Origin: Actinomycetota bacterium
GTDB lineage: Bacteria; Actinomycetota; JAHEXW01; JAGVPG01
Assembly: GCA_020052375.1 (NCBI GenBank)
Contig: JAGVPG010000018.1
Coordinates: 1-42,355, forward strand
DNA: 42,355 bases
Direction: 5' to 3'
Of the stretch, positions 1 through 6,958 are shown piece by piece; positions within the stretch are counted from its first letter, which is position 1; every line of letters begins with the position of its first letter. The position numbers and the translations under genes were made by a program. Below the pieces are notes generated by a model. That model was not told where the DNA came from. It did not search any database and saw nothing but the letters and a program-made list of their open reading frames with translations.

Positions 1-1
1 G

Positions 2-823
2 ACCGGGCTCAACGAGGCGTTTGTAATCGGTGAGGAAACCAGAGATAGACTGATATCCGAAGATCCAAAAAGCGCTGAGATTATAAAGCCATTCCTTGCC
101 GGTAAAGATGTCAAACGTTATAGGGTATCCCTTGTAAACCAGCACTTAATATTGATTCCAAAGGGATGGACACGGACTAAATCTGGAAACACAAAGGATG
201 CCTGGGGGTGGTTTAGTAAAGAGTATCCCGCTGTTGCTAGTCATCTTTTACCTTTTAAGATGGCTGCCGAGAAACGTTACGATCAAGGCGATTACTGGTG
301 GGAATTACGTGCTTGCGATTACTATGATGAGTTTGAAAAACCTAAAATTATGTATTTGGTCTTTCAGGTTAAACCAGTCTTCTCTTTTGATGATACAGGT
401 AAGCTTGGCAACAATGCTATATGGATAATTCCGAACGCAGACAAAATTCTTTTGGCAGTGCTTAACTCTAAACTGGGTTGGTTCTTAATAACTCAGTATT
501 GCACACAGATCCAAAACGGCTACCAATTGATCTTTAAATACTTGGGCAGAATCCCAATTGTCAAGACAGATAGTCTAAGTAGTAAGAGCATCGAAGCAGA
601 GCACCTGATAGGTGCTGTTGATAACATACTTATGCTCAACAAGAAGCTTATCGAAACTAGAACGCCACATGAAAAAACAGCTATCCAGAACCAGATCGAC
701 GTCACCGATTACCAGATCGACCAACTCGTGTATGAGTTGTATAGGTTGACTGCTGAAGAAATCAAAATTGTGGAAGGGGGCCAAACTAGTGACAGGCGTA
801 AACGAAGTAATATACAAGGCTAA
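2..823 (+). CDS. Type IIG restriction-modification enzyme, C-terminal part (5' truncated)
   Basis: The reading frame is open from base 2, so the gene begins outside the window; about 273 residues remain. They match the target-recognition part of Eco57I-type combined endonuclease/methyltransferases (TaqI-like specificity domain). Visible family marks are VIGEETRDRL, PFLAGKDVKRY, PKGWTRTKSG, the block YPAVASHLLPF followed by YWWELRACDYYDEF, and a C-terminal helical segment with KTAIQNQIDVTDYQIDQLVY. The methyltransferase NPPY motif would lie upstream and cannot be checked. Such enzymes methylate host DNA and cleave unmodified DNA. A TTG at 152 is an internal codon, not the start. The gene is AT-rich compared with the backbone and is followed by other defence-like genes. 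Confidence 0.8.
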   Translation, partial: TGLNEAFVIGEETRDRLISEDPKSAEIIKPFLAGKDVKRYRVSLVNQHLILIPKGWTRTKSGNTKDAWGWFSKEYPAVASHLLPFKMAAEKRYDQGDYWWELRACDYYDEFEKPKIMYLVFQVKPVFSFDDTGKLGNNAIWIIPNADKILLAVLNSKLGWFLITQYCTQIQNGYQLIFKYLGRIPIVKTDSLSSKSIEAEHLIGAVDNILMLNKKLIETRTPHEKTAIQNQIDVTDYQIDQLVYELYRLTAEEIKIVEGGQTSDRRKRSNIQG

Positions 824-877
824 AAGTAGGTTTGTTGGATCGATTATATATCTATTTTTTGGTGGAGAGATAAACAG

Positions 878-1705
878 ATGAAGCTTTCTGCTCGGTCAAT
901 CCAAGCATTAGGCCAGATAGTCACTGGTGATAAGCAAATTAGCCCCTATCGTAGTGGCCCTCAGCTTGTCAATCTATTCAATGATTACGGGGCAGATGAT
1001 GTATATGGAGATGGCTTTCCATCTAGATGGAAGTATACTGAAGATCGCCTACGTCAACTGAACAATACACCTGCTTTATCTGCAATCGTGCGCGAAGTTC
1101 TCGATCCCCGCGAGTTCTTTGATACAGACTTCGACCAAAATGGTGCCTGCAACTATCTAAACGATATGTTTAAGTATGACGGTTACGAAGTTGTCCTAGT
1201 TGAGGGAATTCCAAAAATTAGAGATAGGGCCGGTTCTGATGTAGAATTCATTCATCCATTTAAGGGTTCTGAAGAAGAAGGTCATATTTTTATTGATGAA
1301 CAGACTGTCAAAGCTAATGAAAAAATACTTGCTGGCGACTATGATGGTGCAATAACTAACGCACGCTCTTTGATTGAGGGTTTTCTGATTGAAATAGACA
1401 CTGAAATAACTGGTGATGCCAACCCTTACGATGGTGATTTGCCTAAACTTTATAAGCGTGTTCAAAAGCAGCTCAATCTTGATCCAGGGAGCCGCCCTGA
1501 TCTTGAGGGAGCGATCAAACAGGTTCTATCTGGGCTGACTAGTATAGTCCATGGGATTGCTGGCATTAGTAATAAGATGGGTGATCGGCATGCCCGGAAA
1601 TATAAGCCCGATAAGAGACATGCGGTATTGGTCGTGAATGCAGCCAAAACTATGTCCAACTTTCTCTTTGAGACACATCGTGCACGAAGGTCCAAACCAA
1701 GCTAA
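878..1705 (+). CDS. Abortive-infection C-terminal domain (Abi_C) protein
   Basis: A 275-residue protein starting at ATG 878 behind GGAGAG. The C-terminal half (about residues 140-270) resembles the Abi_C domain found in abortive phage-infection proteins: a helix with ANEKILAGDYDGAITNARSLIE, then LTSIVHGIAGISNKMGDRHAR, where SNKxGDxH is the recognisable core. The N-terminal half (residues 1-120) is a helical region of unclear identity, similar in style to the N-terminus of other Abi_C proteins. Position 55 bases behind a restriction enzyme supports a phage-defence role, but the effector mechanism cannot be read from the sequence. Family call fairly sure; function inferred. Confidence 0.7.
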   Translation: MKLSARSIQALGQIVTGDKQISPYRSGPQLVNLFNDYGADDVYGDGFPSRWKYTEDRLRQLNNTPALSAIVREVLDPREFFDTDFDQNGACNYLNDMFKYDGYEVVLVEGIPKIRDRAGSDVEFIHPFKGSEEEGHIFIDEQTVKANEKILAGDYDGAITNARSLIEGFLIEIDTEITGDANPYDGDLPKLYKRVQKQLNLDPGSRPDLEGAIKQVLSGLTSIVHGIAGISNKMGDRHARKYKPDKRHAVLVVNAAKTMSNFLFETHRARRSKPS

Positions 1706-1732
1706 GAATTGCATTTATAATTGGAGCAGGAA

Positions 1733-2362
1733 ATGACTAATGCGAATTTCGTTTTGGAAATCAAACTAAATGGTCTGAAGAATTTTCTAGAGCATATAGA
1801 CAAAGAAGCTAACGCCGAGATTCAGGATTTGTGCGAGAAAGAAGATGCAGGCGATTTTGAAGGGAAGGGAATTGGTGATTTTGGAAACGAACTATTTTTT
1901 ACGTCAATGCGAAAAGAAATCACTGCTCGTGCAGTTTATTATGAACTCAATGCTCTTATGGAGAGTACCCTCCACGCCTGTGCACATCGGCTGTGGTTGG
2001 ATTCAAGCAAACATAAAGGACCAAAAACGATATTAGACTCAAGTATCTTATATAATGGTTCGATCCGGTCGTTGAAAATGGTTCAGGATCTTAAGCTCGT
2101 AGACATTTTGGAATTAATCGAAAAAGAATATGGAATCAACATAGATAACCTAGAAGAGGGAGACATATTTAAGAATGTTCGAGAAGTAGTGAACTCTTTT
2201 AAGCATAGAGACGGGCTGATTGATTTTAGAAAGAATCAGCTGGAAGATACTATTCATCTTAAATACCATAAAGTAGATGGAAAACAGGCTTATGAAGCCA
2301 TTGATAAGACACATATTTTCATCAAAGCTTTGTGGACGGCGACTGCTAAAGAACCGATCTGA
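1733..2362 (+). CDS. Uncharacterised protein in defence island
   Basis: A 209-residue soluble, largely helical, acidic protein I do not recognise. ATG 1733 is preferred over the in-frame TTG at 1721, because GGAG at 1723-1726 gives normal spacing only to the ATG. There is no signal peptide or membrane helix. Near residue 160 it has NVREVVNSFKHRDG; an Arg followed by a Lys-His-Arg cluster in a helix is loosely reminiscent of HEPN proteins, but this is weak. It lies 27 bases after the Abi_C gene on the same strand, so the two may be co-expressed. AT-rich composition matches the island. Confidence 0.6.
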   Translation: MTNANFVLEIKLNGLKNFLEHIDKEANAEIQDLCEKEDAGDFEGKGIGDFGNELFFTSMRKEITARAVYYELNALMESTLHACAHRLWLDSSKHKGPKTILDSSILYNGSIRSLKMVQDLKLVDILELIEKEYGINIDNLEEGDIFKNVREVVNSFKHRDGLIDFRKNQLEDTIHLKYHKVDGKQAYEAIDKTHIFIKALWTATAKEPI

Positions 2363-2383
2363 GTGTCGGCGTGTATAATAAAA

Positions 2384-2412
2384 GGGGTCAGGGCTTGTAT
2401 TTTGACATTTCG
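2384..2412 (+). repeat. Dispersed repeat, family B copy 1
   Basis: This stretch, beginning GGGGTCAGGGCTTG and continuing TATTTTGACATTTCG, recurs nearly unchanged at 4310-4336. It resembles in style the sequences seen at the edges of REP-associated (Y1-type) transposases, but no transposase gene is present here. The rest of the 228-base gap (2363-2590) holds only AT-rich DNA and the promoter-like element of the next gene. Confidence 0.6.
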
Positions 2413-2578
2413 AAAGTCATTAGATTTTTCTTTCTAATCACAGGCATCAGTAATGTTCTGGAAAGTAATACTCCCTTAAGTGCATCTGATTAGTTTTTCA
2501 CCCATTGAGAAACGGTGAACTTAATTCATTTTCTTCATTAGTACGCCGTGGTCCCTTACGTATTATGTATGTAATGCG

Positions 2579-2584
2579 TACAAT
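2579..2584 (+). promoter_or_regulatory. Possible -10 box for a leaderless transcript of the HEPN gene
   Basis: TACAAT ends exactly 6 bases before the ATG at 2591, and no Shine-Dalgarno sequence is visible. That geometry fits transcription starting at the start codon. The -35 region (TTACGT at 2556-2561) is weak. Confidence 0.4.
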
Positions 2585-2590
2585 ATACTT

Positions 2591-3970
2591 ATGACGAGCG
2601 CACATTGGAAGCCATATAACACTGACCTTTACCAGGCAACTCAGCAATTTGTTCAAGCGGTTATTGGGTTACTAAGCACTACACGACTGACACTAGAACT
2701 CAGTTTTGAGTACCGCCAGAGATGCGATTTCAAAAAGCTTGGGTCGGAGCAATATATCGTTACTTGGTATGAACCGAGGTTCTTGCTCCTGAATGACATC
2801 CGAGATGCGATATCTAAGCTGGACGAAACTAAGCAATGTGCTGAAATAATAAGGTCTGATTCTGAAATTGATCTTGAACCTTTCTATGACGAAACTAATA
2901 AGATCGAGTGGTATTTGTTGCCCTTCTTTGTCAGAGACTTAATTGACAACGATCTTGAGTTCGACCGAATTCATGAGAACTTTGATATCGCATTTGAGAA
3001 ACTTGAAACGTTCCTTTATTGCAGGGCATACAAATATCGTTTAGTAGCTGTACTAGATGGGTTTACCACATCAATTCCTTGCGCCAGACTAAGCCCTTCA
3101 GTGACCATACAAAGAATTGACGATAAAGATTGTCTTACGATGGCCGAGACAGCCGTCCGAAAAGATGAATCCTCTCCCGGATATCTACAAGGACACCCCG
3201 TTGCAGTGATTATAGATTGCGAGAAACCTAAAGTACCTTCCGGCAGCAACCAATGGCTTGACGACGAAAAAACAACAGCGCAAAACGTAGTCAGCGCCCT
3301 TCGTCTACTCCAAGTAAGTCGTGTACATATAAGAGCGTTCTTTCGTCTGCTAATAACTTGGCAACCTTATTCCGAGAACGGGTTCTCGCTTGAGGATCGT
3401 GTTTTTGGCTTTATGCCCGATTTCCACCTCGAGAAAGACGACTTTCCACAATTACTTACCTTGTGGAAGGAGATTGAAGTAGGATCTCAAGCAGTAACAC
3501 GCCTGAGAATCGCCCTTGATAGATATGAATCTACATTTGAAACAAAGGACACCGCGGAGCAACTAATTGATGCGGTTATTGCATTAGAGAGTTTATATAT
3601 TCAAGGAGGCAGTGAGCTTTCACATAAGTTAGCTTTAAGAGCTGCAACAATCCTGGGTAGGGATGGCAAAGACAGAGAGCAAATATATGGATTCATAAGA
3701 TTTGCTTATAAGATGAGGAGCGACTTTGTTCATGGAAGCATATCAGGAGACGACTTTCAGAAAAAGTTGGTTGTTAAGGATTCCAACGGTTCTAAGTTTA
3801 TAAATCAACTTCGAGAGTATCTCCGGCAGACATTACGAAAGTTTCTCGTTTTATTCACTCAGCGTCCGGAGCTTGCAAGTATATCTTTAGGCAATAAGGA
3901 AAAGTTGGATTGTTTTCTAACGTCTTGTGTTCTCTGTAATGCTAAGTTTGAGGAAAAGCAAACAGAATAA
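2591..3970 (+). CDS. ApeA-like HEPN domain protein
   Basis: A 459-residue soluble protein. The C-terminal third (about residues 315-440) carries the ApeA-like HEPN signature: DAVIALESLYIQGGSELSHK, then LALRAATILG and YKMRSDFVHGSISG. RSDFVH is the R-x4-H dyad expected of HEPN ribonucleases. The N-terminal 300 residues, with LLPFFVRDLI and a mixed alpha/beta pattern, are not assigned; in ApeA-type defence proteins this part senses infection. HEPN proteins of this type cleave RNA to stop phage growth. No Shine-Dalgarno precedes the ATG. Family assignment is good for the C-terminus; a role in defence is inferred from context. Confidence 0.72.
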   Translation: MTSAHWKPYNTDLYQATQQFVQAVIGLLSTTRLTLELSFEYRQRCDFKKLGSEQYIVTWYEPRFLLLNDIRDAISKLDETKQCAEIIRSDSEIDLEPFYDETNKIEWYLLPFFVRDLIDNDLEFDRIHENFDIAFEKLETFLYCRAYKYRLVAVLDGFTTSIPCARLSPSVTIQRIDDKDCLTMAETAVRKDESSPGYLQGHPVAVIIDCEKPKVPSGSNQWLDDEKTTAQNVVSALRLLQVSRVHIRAFFRLLITWQPYSENGFSLEDRVFGFMPDFHLEKDDFPQLLTLWKEIEVGSQAVTRLRIALDRYESTFETKDTAEQLIDAVIALESLYIQGGSELSHKLALRAATILGRDGKDREQIYGFIRFAYKMRSDFVHGSISGDDFQKKLVVKDSNGSKFINQLREYLRQTLRKFLVLFTQRPELASISLGNKEKLDCFLTSCVLCNAKFEEKQTE

Positions 3971-4208
3971 AGGTCGGCGGCTACAAGACCTGATGCATTC
4001 TAAGAGCGGAGGTTGTTTGGATCATCTCCATAAGGGAGCTGACCTTAGGTTTTGTGAGCATTTACCAGGTCTATGAGGAAGACCTTCTGCTAAAGCGTAA
4101 AAAAGAGTCTTACGAACGACCTGAGGAAATGAGAATAAAATCAAGGACAGCGACCAGGAGTATGATCCAAACAACCTCTGCTCCCTGGAAAAGGCATAAA
4201 TAGGGTTG

Positions 4209-4234
4209 TGTCTTGAATTGTCAGTTCTGTAACA
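4209..4234 (+). repeat. Dispersed repeat, family A copy 1
   Basis: TGTCTTGAATTG followed by TCAGTTCTGTAACA. Near-identical copies lie at 4658-4690 and 5405-5430. Confidence 0.6.
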
Positions 4235-4245
4235 TTTGGATTTTA

Positions 4246-4263
4246 GCCGACCTGAAGGTCGGC
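4246..4263 (+). repeat. REP-like palindrome 1
   Basis: GCCGACCTGAAGGTCGGC has 8-bp perfect arms around a GA centre and is followed by TGCTACA. The same unit, including the GCTACA tail, recurs at 4374 and 5585, and inverted at 32053. It is typical of REP/BIME-style elements. Confidence 0.75.
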
Positions 4264-4309
4264 TGCTACAAAGATCTTTCTGTTCACCGTTCACTGTTCA
4301 CTATCTCTA

Positions 4310-4336
4310 GGTCAGGTCTTGTATTTTGACATTTCG
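4310..4336 (+). repeat. Dispersed repeat, family B copy 2
   Basis: GGTCAGGTCTTG followed by TATTTTGACATTTCG, nearly identical to 2386-2412. Confidence 0.6.
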
Positions 4337-4373
4337 TGATTTCGTTTTTCTGGGTTCTTCGGGCTTGGAGATA

Positions 4374-4391
4374 GCCGACCTGAAGGTCGGC
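4374..4391 (+). repeat. REP-like palindrome 2
   Basis: Exact second copy of GCCGACCTGAAGGTCGGC with the same TGCTACA tail, 128 bases after the first and in the same orientation. Confidence 0.75.
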
Positions 4392-4616
4392 TGCTACAAA
4401 AACTTATTGCTTATTGCTCGTTATTAGTCACCTACGAGTGACAAGAAGACTGCATGAGATTGCCGCGTCGACCTTCTTCGCTGCGCTACGAAGGGCTCCT
4501 CGCAAAGACGAAGTCGGGTCGGCAGCTACGAAGTTTCTTTAATTCATATAATCGTTATTAGTGGTCTGAAGGTAGAAAAATCCAGCTTGTCAAAGGCAAG
4601 CCAACCACGTAACTAC

Positions 4617-4646
4617 ACAGTTTCATGGTTTAAACCATGAAACTGT
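4617..4646. repeat. Perfect 30-bp palindrome
   Basis: ACAGTTTCATGG, a TTTAAA centre, then CCATGAAACTGT: all 30 bases pair with no mismatch and no loop. A repeat of family A begins 11 bases downstream. It could be a regulator binding site for the toxin-antitoxin operon 180 bases away, a cruciform, or the end of a mobile element. It has no T-run, so it is a poor terminator. Confidence 0.8.
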
Positions 4647-4657
4647 TCTAGTTGACC

Positions 4658-4690
4658 GGGGTCAGGTCTTGAATTGTTAGTTCTGTAACA
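4658..4690 (+). repeat. Dispersed repeat, family A copy 2
   Basis: GGGGTCAGGTCTTGAATTG followed by TTAGTTCTGTAACA. The first 13 bases are shared with family B, so both families may derive from the end of one element. Confidence 0.6.
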
Positions 4691-4826
4691 AATAGCAGGT
4701 ATAGCCACTAGAGCTCCAAATAAAGTTTCGAGGAAATATCCAAGTTGACACGTACATACAATGTATATACAATAGTAATTGAAGGTAGATGAAGTTTTAG
4801 ATTGAGAACTGAGTTGGAGAGACTGT

Positions 4827-5087
4827 TTGGATATTGCAAAGATCGAGTGGGACAGCAAAACAAAAGAGAAAGTTATTAAGAAACACGGGTTGACGATACA
4901 TGAGGTCGAAGAGGTATTCCAAGGTGATAAAAGAATCAAAGCGCATGCCGGTGTCTATGTGGCTTTAGGTGCATCTATAAGCGGGAAATACCTAGTAGTT
5001 GTGTTTAAGAAGCAGTCAAATGATTCCATAAAAATAATAACGGCGAGGCAAATGACGAAAAGCGAGAAAAAACAATACAGGAGTTGA
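4827..5087 (+). CDS. brnT: BrnT-family ribonuclease toxin
   Basis: An 86-residue protein of normal BrnT length. The family pattern is clear: IEWDSKTKEKVIKKHGLT at the N-terminus, then VFQGDKR, GKYLVVVFKK, and IKIITARQMTKSEKKQYR at the C-terminus, where the Arg-x-Met-T-x-x-E element is conserved. BrnT toxins are RelE-fold ribonucleases that cut RNA and block translation until bound by the antitoxin. The start is a TTG at 4827 with GGAGAG at 4815-4820; no ATG is available nearby. The toxin is first in the pair, as is usual for brnTA. It overlaps or abuts the antitoxin gene. Confidence 0.85.
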   Translation: MDIAKIEWDSKTKEKVIKKHGLTIHEVEEVFQGDKRIKAHAGVYVALGASISGKYLVVVFKKQSNDSIKIITARQMTKSEKKQYRS

Positions 5088-5092
5088 GTATA

Positions 5093-5392
5093 ATGCCAAA
5101 AATGAAGAACAAGATAGACGCAAAAAAACTTCCTGATTTCAAGAAGATGACAGATGAGCAGATCGCTGAATTCTGGGACACTCATGACGCTTCTGAATTT
5201 TGGGCGGACATGGAAGATGCCAAGGAGTCTTTTAGAGATGTACGACCCAAGAAGTCCATATCTCTTAGAATCGATGAAGATGCTCTATCTGATCTAAAGA
5301 AATTAGCGAACTCAAAAGGGCTTGGGTATCAGACATTGATGAGGATGTGGATTATAGAACGCCTCCACAAAGAGCGCAGAAAGACCGCTTAG
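5093..5392 (+). CDS. CopG/BrnA-like antitoxin
   Basis: A 99-residue antitoxin partner of BrnT. The N-terminal part has the family stretch KKMTDEQIAEFWDTHDASEF. The C-terminal part is a ribbon-helix-helix DNA-binding domain: SISLRIDEDALSDLKKLA, then KGLGYQTLMRMWIIERL. It should neutralise the toxin and repress the shared promoter. ATG 5093 is chosen because AGGAG at 5079-5083 has ideal spacing; a TTG at 5084 overlaps the toxin stop but lacks one. The gene is translationally coupled to the toxin. Confidence 0.85.
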   Translation: MPKMKNKIDAKKLPDFKKMTDEQIAEFWDTHDASEFWADMEDAKESFRDVRPKKSISLRIDEDALSDLKKLANSKGLGYQTLMRMWIIERLHKERRKTA

Positions 5393-5404
5393 CAACTAGG
5401 ATCG

Positions 5405-5430
5405 TGCCTTGAAATGCCAGTTCTGTAACA
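5405..5430 (+). repeat. Dispersed repeat, family A copy 3
   Basis: TGCCTTGAAATG followed by CCAGTTCTGTAACA, immediately behind the toxin-antitoxin pair. The remaining bases to 5639 hold small direct repeats of CTCGCAACGACA (near 5538 and 5571) and no gene. Confidence 0.55.
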
Positions 5431-5584
5431 CGGAAAACGACGTCCTTGTGAGGTCGCCCTTAGGTGACCGAATCAATCCAGGAAAAAGACACGGGAGTAC
5501 TCACTTTTTCGTAGTTTGCTTCGGTCGCTTCGCTCCCTCGCAACGACACCAGAGAGGGGTTCCTCGCAACGACACAGGAGGTGA

Positions 5585-5602
5585 GCCGACCTGAAGGTCG
5601 GC
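5585..5602 (+). repeat. REP-like palindrome 3
   Basis: Third exact copy of GCCGACCTGAAGGTCGGC, followed by GGCTACA. It marks the border between the AT-rich island and the minus-strand sulfur operon. Confidence 0.75.
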
Positions 5603-5639
5603 GGCTACATTATTATTACGTGCGTTGCAGCACACACTT

Positions 5640-6215
5640 TTAGTGTTTGGTGAACTCGAGGGTGTAGTGTTTGGGGTATAGGTCGGCTTGCCGCCGTAGC
5701 GCAAACCCGTAGTCTTTAAGGATCGATGTCACTTCTTCGGGAGTCTTTCGCGATCTGAACGGGGGGCCGAAGACGACTCTTCGTTTCTTTATCCAATCGA
5801 CTACGATGAACCGTCCGTCGTCTTTCAGTATCCTTTTGATCTCTTCGAATATCTTTGTGTTGCCGACCAGCTCGTGAAATACGTCAGCTGCGAGGACTAT
5901 GTCCGCTGCAGCATCATCTATCGGGATACCGTTTTCGTCGCTTAGTATCCGGTTTATATTATCGAGTCCGGCTTTTTGCTGTTTGTCTTTTAGCGTCTGG
6001 AGCATCTCGGAGCTTACGTCGACGGCATACACCTTAATAGAGGGTGACATCGCGGCGAAAGGGATAGCAAAGAAACCGGTGCCGGCTCCTATATCCGCGA
6101 TGGTCTCATCGCCTTTTATCGACAGCCAATCTATAAGCAGCTCTGGATCCTGCCATTTCTTTCTGCCGGGGTCATCCAGGACGTGTTTATGTTTCGGGTC
6201 GAAGACGTGGCTCAT
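5640..6215 (-). CDS. Class I SAM-dependent methyltransferase
   Basis: A 191-residue cytosolic methyltransferase of the UbiE/Methyltransf_11 type. The SAM-binding motif I is ADIGAGTGFFAIPFA (about residues 40-54), motif II region VYAVDVSSEMLQ, and the later acidic strand is DIVLAADVFHEL followed by LKDDGRFIVVDW. The substrate cannot be told; the family covers small molecules and arsenite. It is the last gene of the operon and overlaps the upstream hydrolase gene by 4 bases (ATGA), so it is translationally coupled. Confidence 0.85.
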   Translation of the reverse strand: MSHVFDPKHKHVLDDPGRKKWQDPELLIDWLSIKGDETIADIGAGTGFFAIPFAAMSPSIKVYAVDVSSEMLQTLKDKQQKAGLDNINRILSDENGIPIDDAAADIVLAADVFHELVGNTKIFEEIKRILKDDGRFIVVDWIKKRRVVFGPPFRSRKTPEEVTSILKDYGFALRRQADLYPKHYTLEFTKH

Positions 6216-6958
6216 ACCTCGATCTCCATGCCGTCATTGGCGACTACGATCTCACTTTTGAATTCCTTCGCGCATTGAGCAACGAGATCGACGTCGTCGG
6301 TCGGGGGATAAAGGTGCGTTAGTACGAGCTTTTTCGCGTTGGCTTCTGTAGCCATCCGGCCCGCGTATGAGGGTGTTAAATGGCCGTCGACTTTCATGCC
6401 GTCAGGATACGAACACTCGCAGACTAATAGGTCGGTGTCTTCGGCTAGGTCGACCAGATCGGGAGAATGATCAGTGTCACCCGATATGACCACCGACTTT
6501 CCATCTTTTGACGTAAACCGGTATGCGGCGCTTTCCGGGCTGTGGGGAATGCGGCATGTTCTTATTGTCATACCCGATATCTGCATGTCGGGCATCTCGA
6601 CGATATTCACATCGAAAAGGTCCGACTCGATCGTCCGGCTGTATATATCCTGTATTTTCTTATAGTACGACAGGAACCCTTTGCCGCCCATGACCGTGAG
6701 GTCTGTTGCCCGGGGAGGGATCCCGTATTTCGAAGTGAACAGAAAGACGGGGAAGTCGGCGAAGTGGTCCAGGTGACAATGGGTATAGCACAGAATGTCA
6801 ATATCGTTGTAAGTCAGGCCGGCTTTGAGCAACCTGTACAAAGTCCCCGAACCGCTGTCTATGAGGATGTTCGTGCTGTTTTCTTGTAATAGAAAACCTT
6901 GAGTGCCGCGCTTTAAGCTTGGTACAAGGGAGCCGGAACCCAAGATCGTCAGCATCAT
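6212..6958 (-). CDS. Metallo-beta-lactamase-fold hydrolase (RNase Z-like)
   Basis: A 248-residue MBL-fold protein. Metal ligands are visible: THCHLDH (residues about 59-65, the HxHxDH motif), a His in CRIPHSPESAAYRF, the Asp in VISGDTDHSPD, and LVLTHLYPP near the C-terminus. The start MMLTILGSGS and the layout are those of the RNase Z/ElaC-like branch, but with KVDGHLTPSYAGRMA rather than clear tRNA-processing marks, so a small-molecule or sulfur-related hydrolase is equally possible. It overlaps both neighbours by 4 bases in a tightly coupled operon. Confidence 0.85.
   Translation of the reverse strand: MMLTILGSGSLVPSLKRGTQGFLLQENSTNILIDSGSGTLYRLLKAGLTYNDIDILCYTHCHLDHFADFPVFLFTSKYGIPPRATDLTVMGGKGFLSYYKKIQDIYSRTIESDLFDVNIVEMPDMQISGMTIRTCRIPHSPESAAYRFTSKDGKSVVISGDTDHSPDLVDLAEDTDLLVCECSYPDGMKVDGHLTPSYAGRMATEANAKKLVLTHLYPPTDDVDLVAQCAKEFKSEIVVANDGMEIEV

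Larger units (their letters stand above)
3971..4826. other. Repeat-rich intergenic region without a gene
   Basis: These 856 bases contain no convincing gene on either strand. They hold two full REP-like palindromes, two partial copies (3971-3985 and around 4518-4528), repeats of families A and B, a perfect 30-bp palindrome, and a segment around 4470-4512 with small inverted repeats built on CTTCGCTGCGCTACGAAG. Short frames here lack codon structure and recognisable motifs. The region looks like a landing site for small palindromic elements between the HEPN gene and the toxin-antitoxin pair. Confidence 0.6.

Noticed and set aside
4613-4939. A minus-strand frame of 108 residues
   Set aside because: It runs across the 30-bp palindrome, a dispersed repeat and the antisense of brnT, with no known motif.
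3971-5609. CRISPR array from the repeated palindromes
   Set aside because: Copies are irregularly spaced (128 and over 1200 bases) and no cas gene is present.
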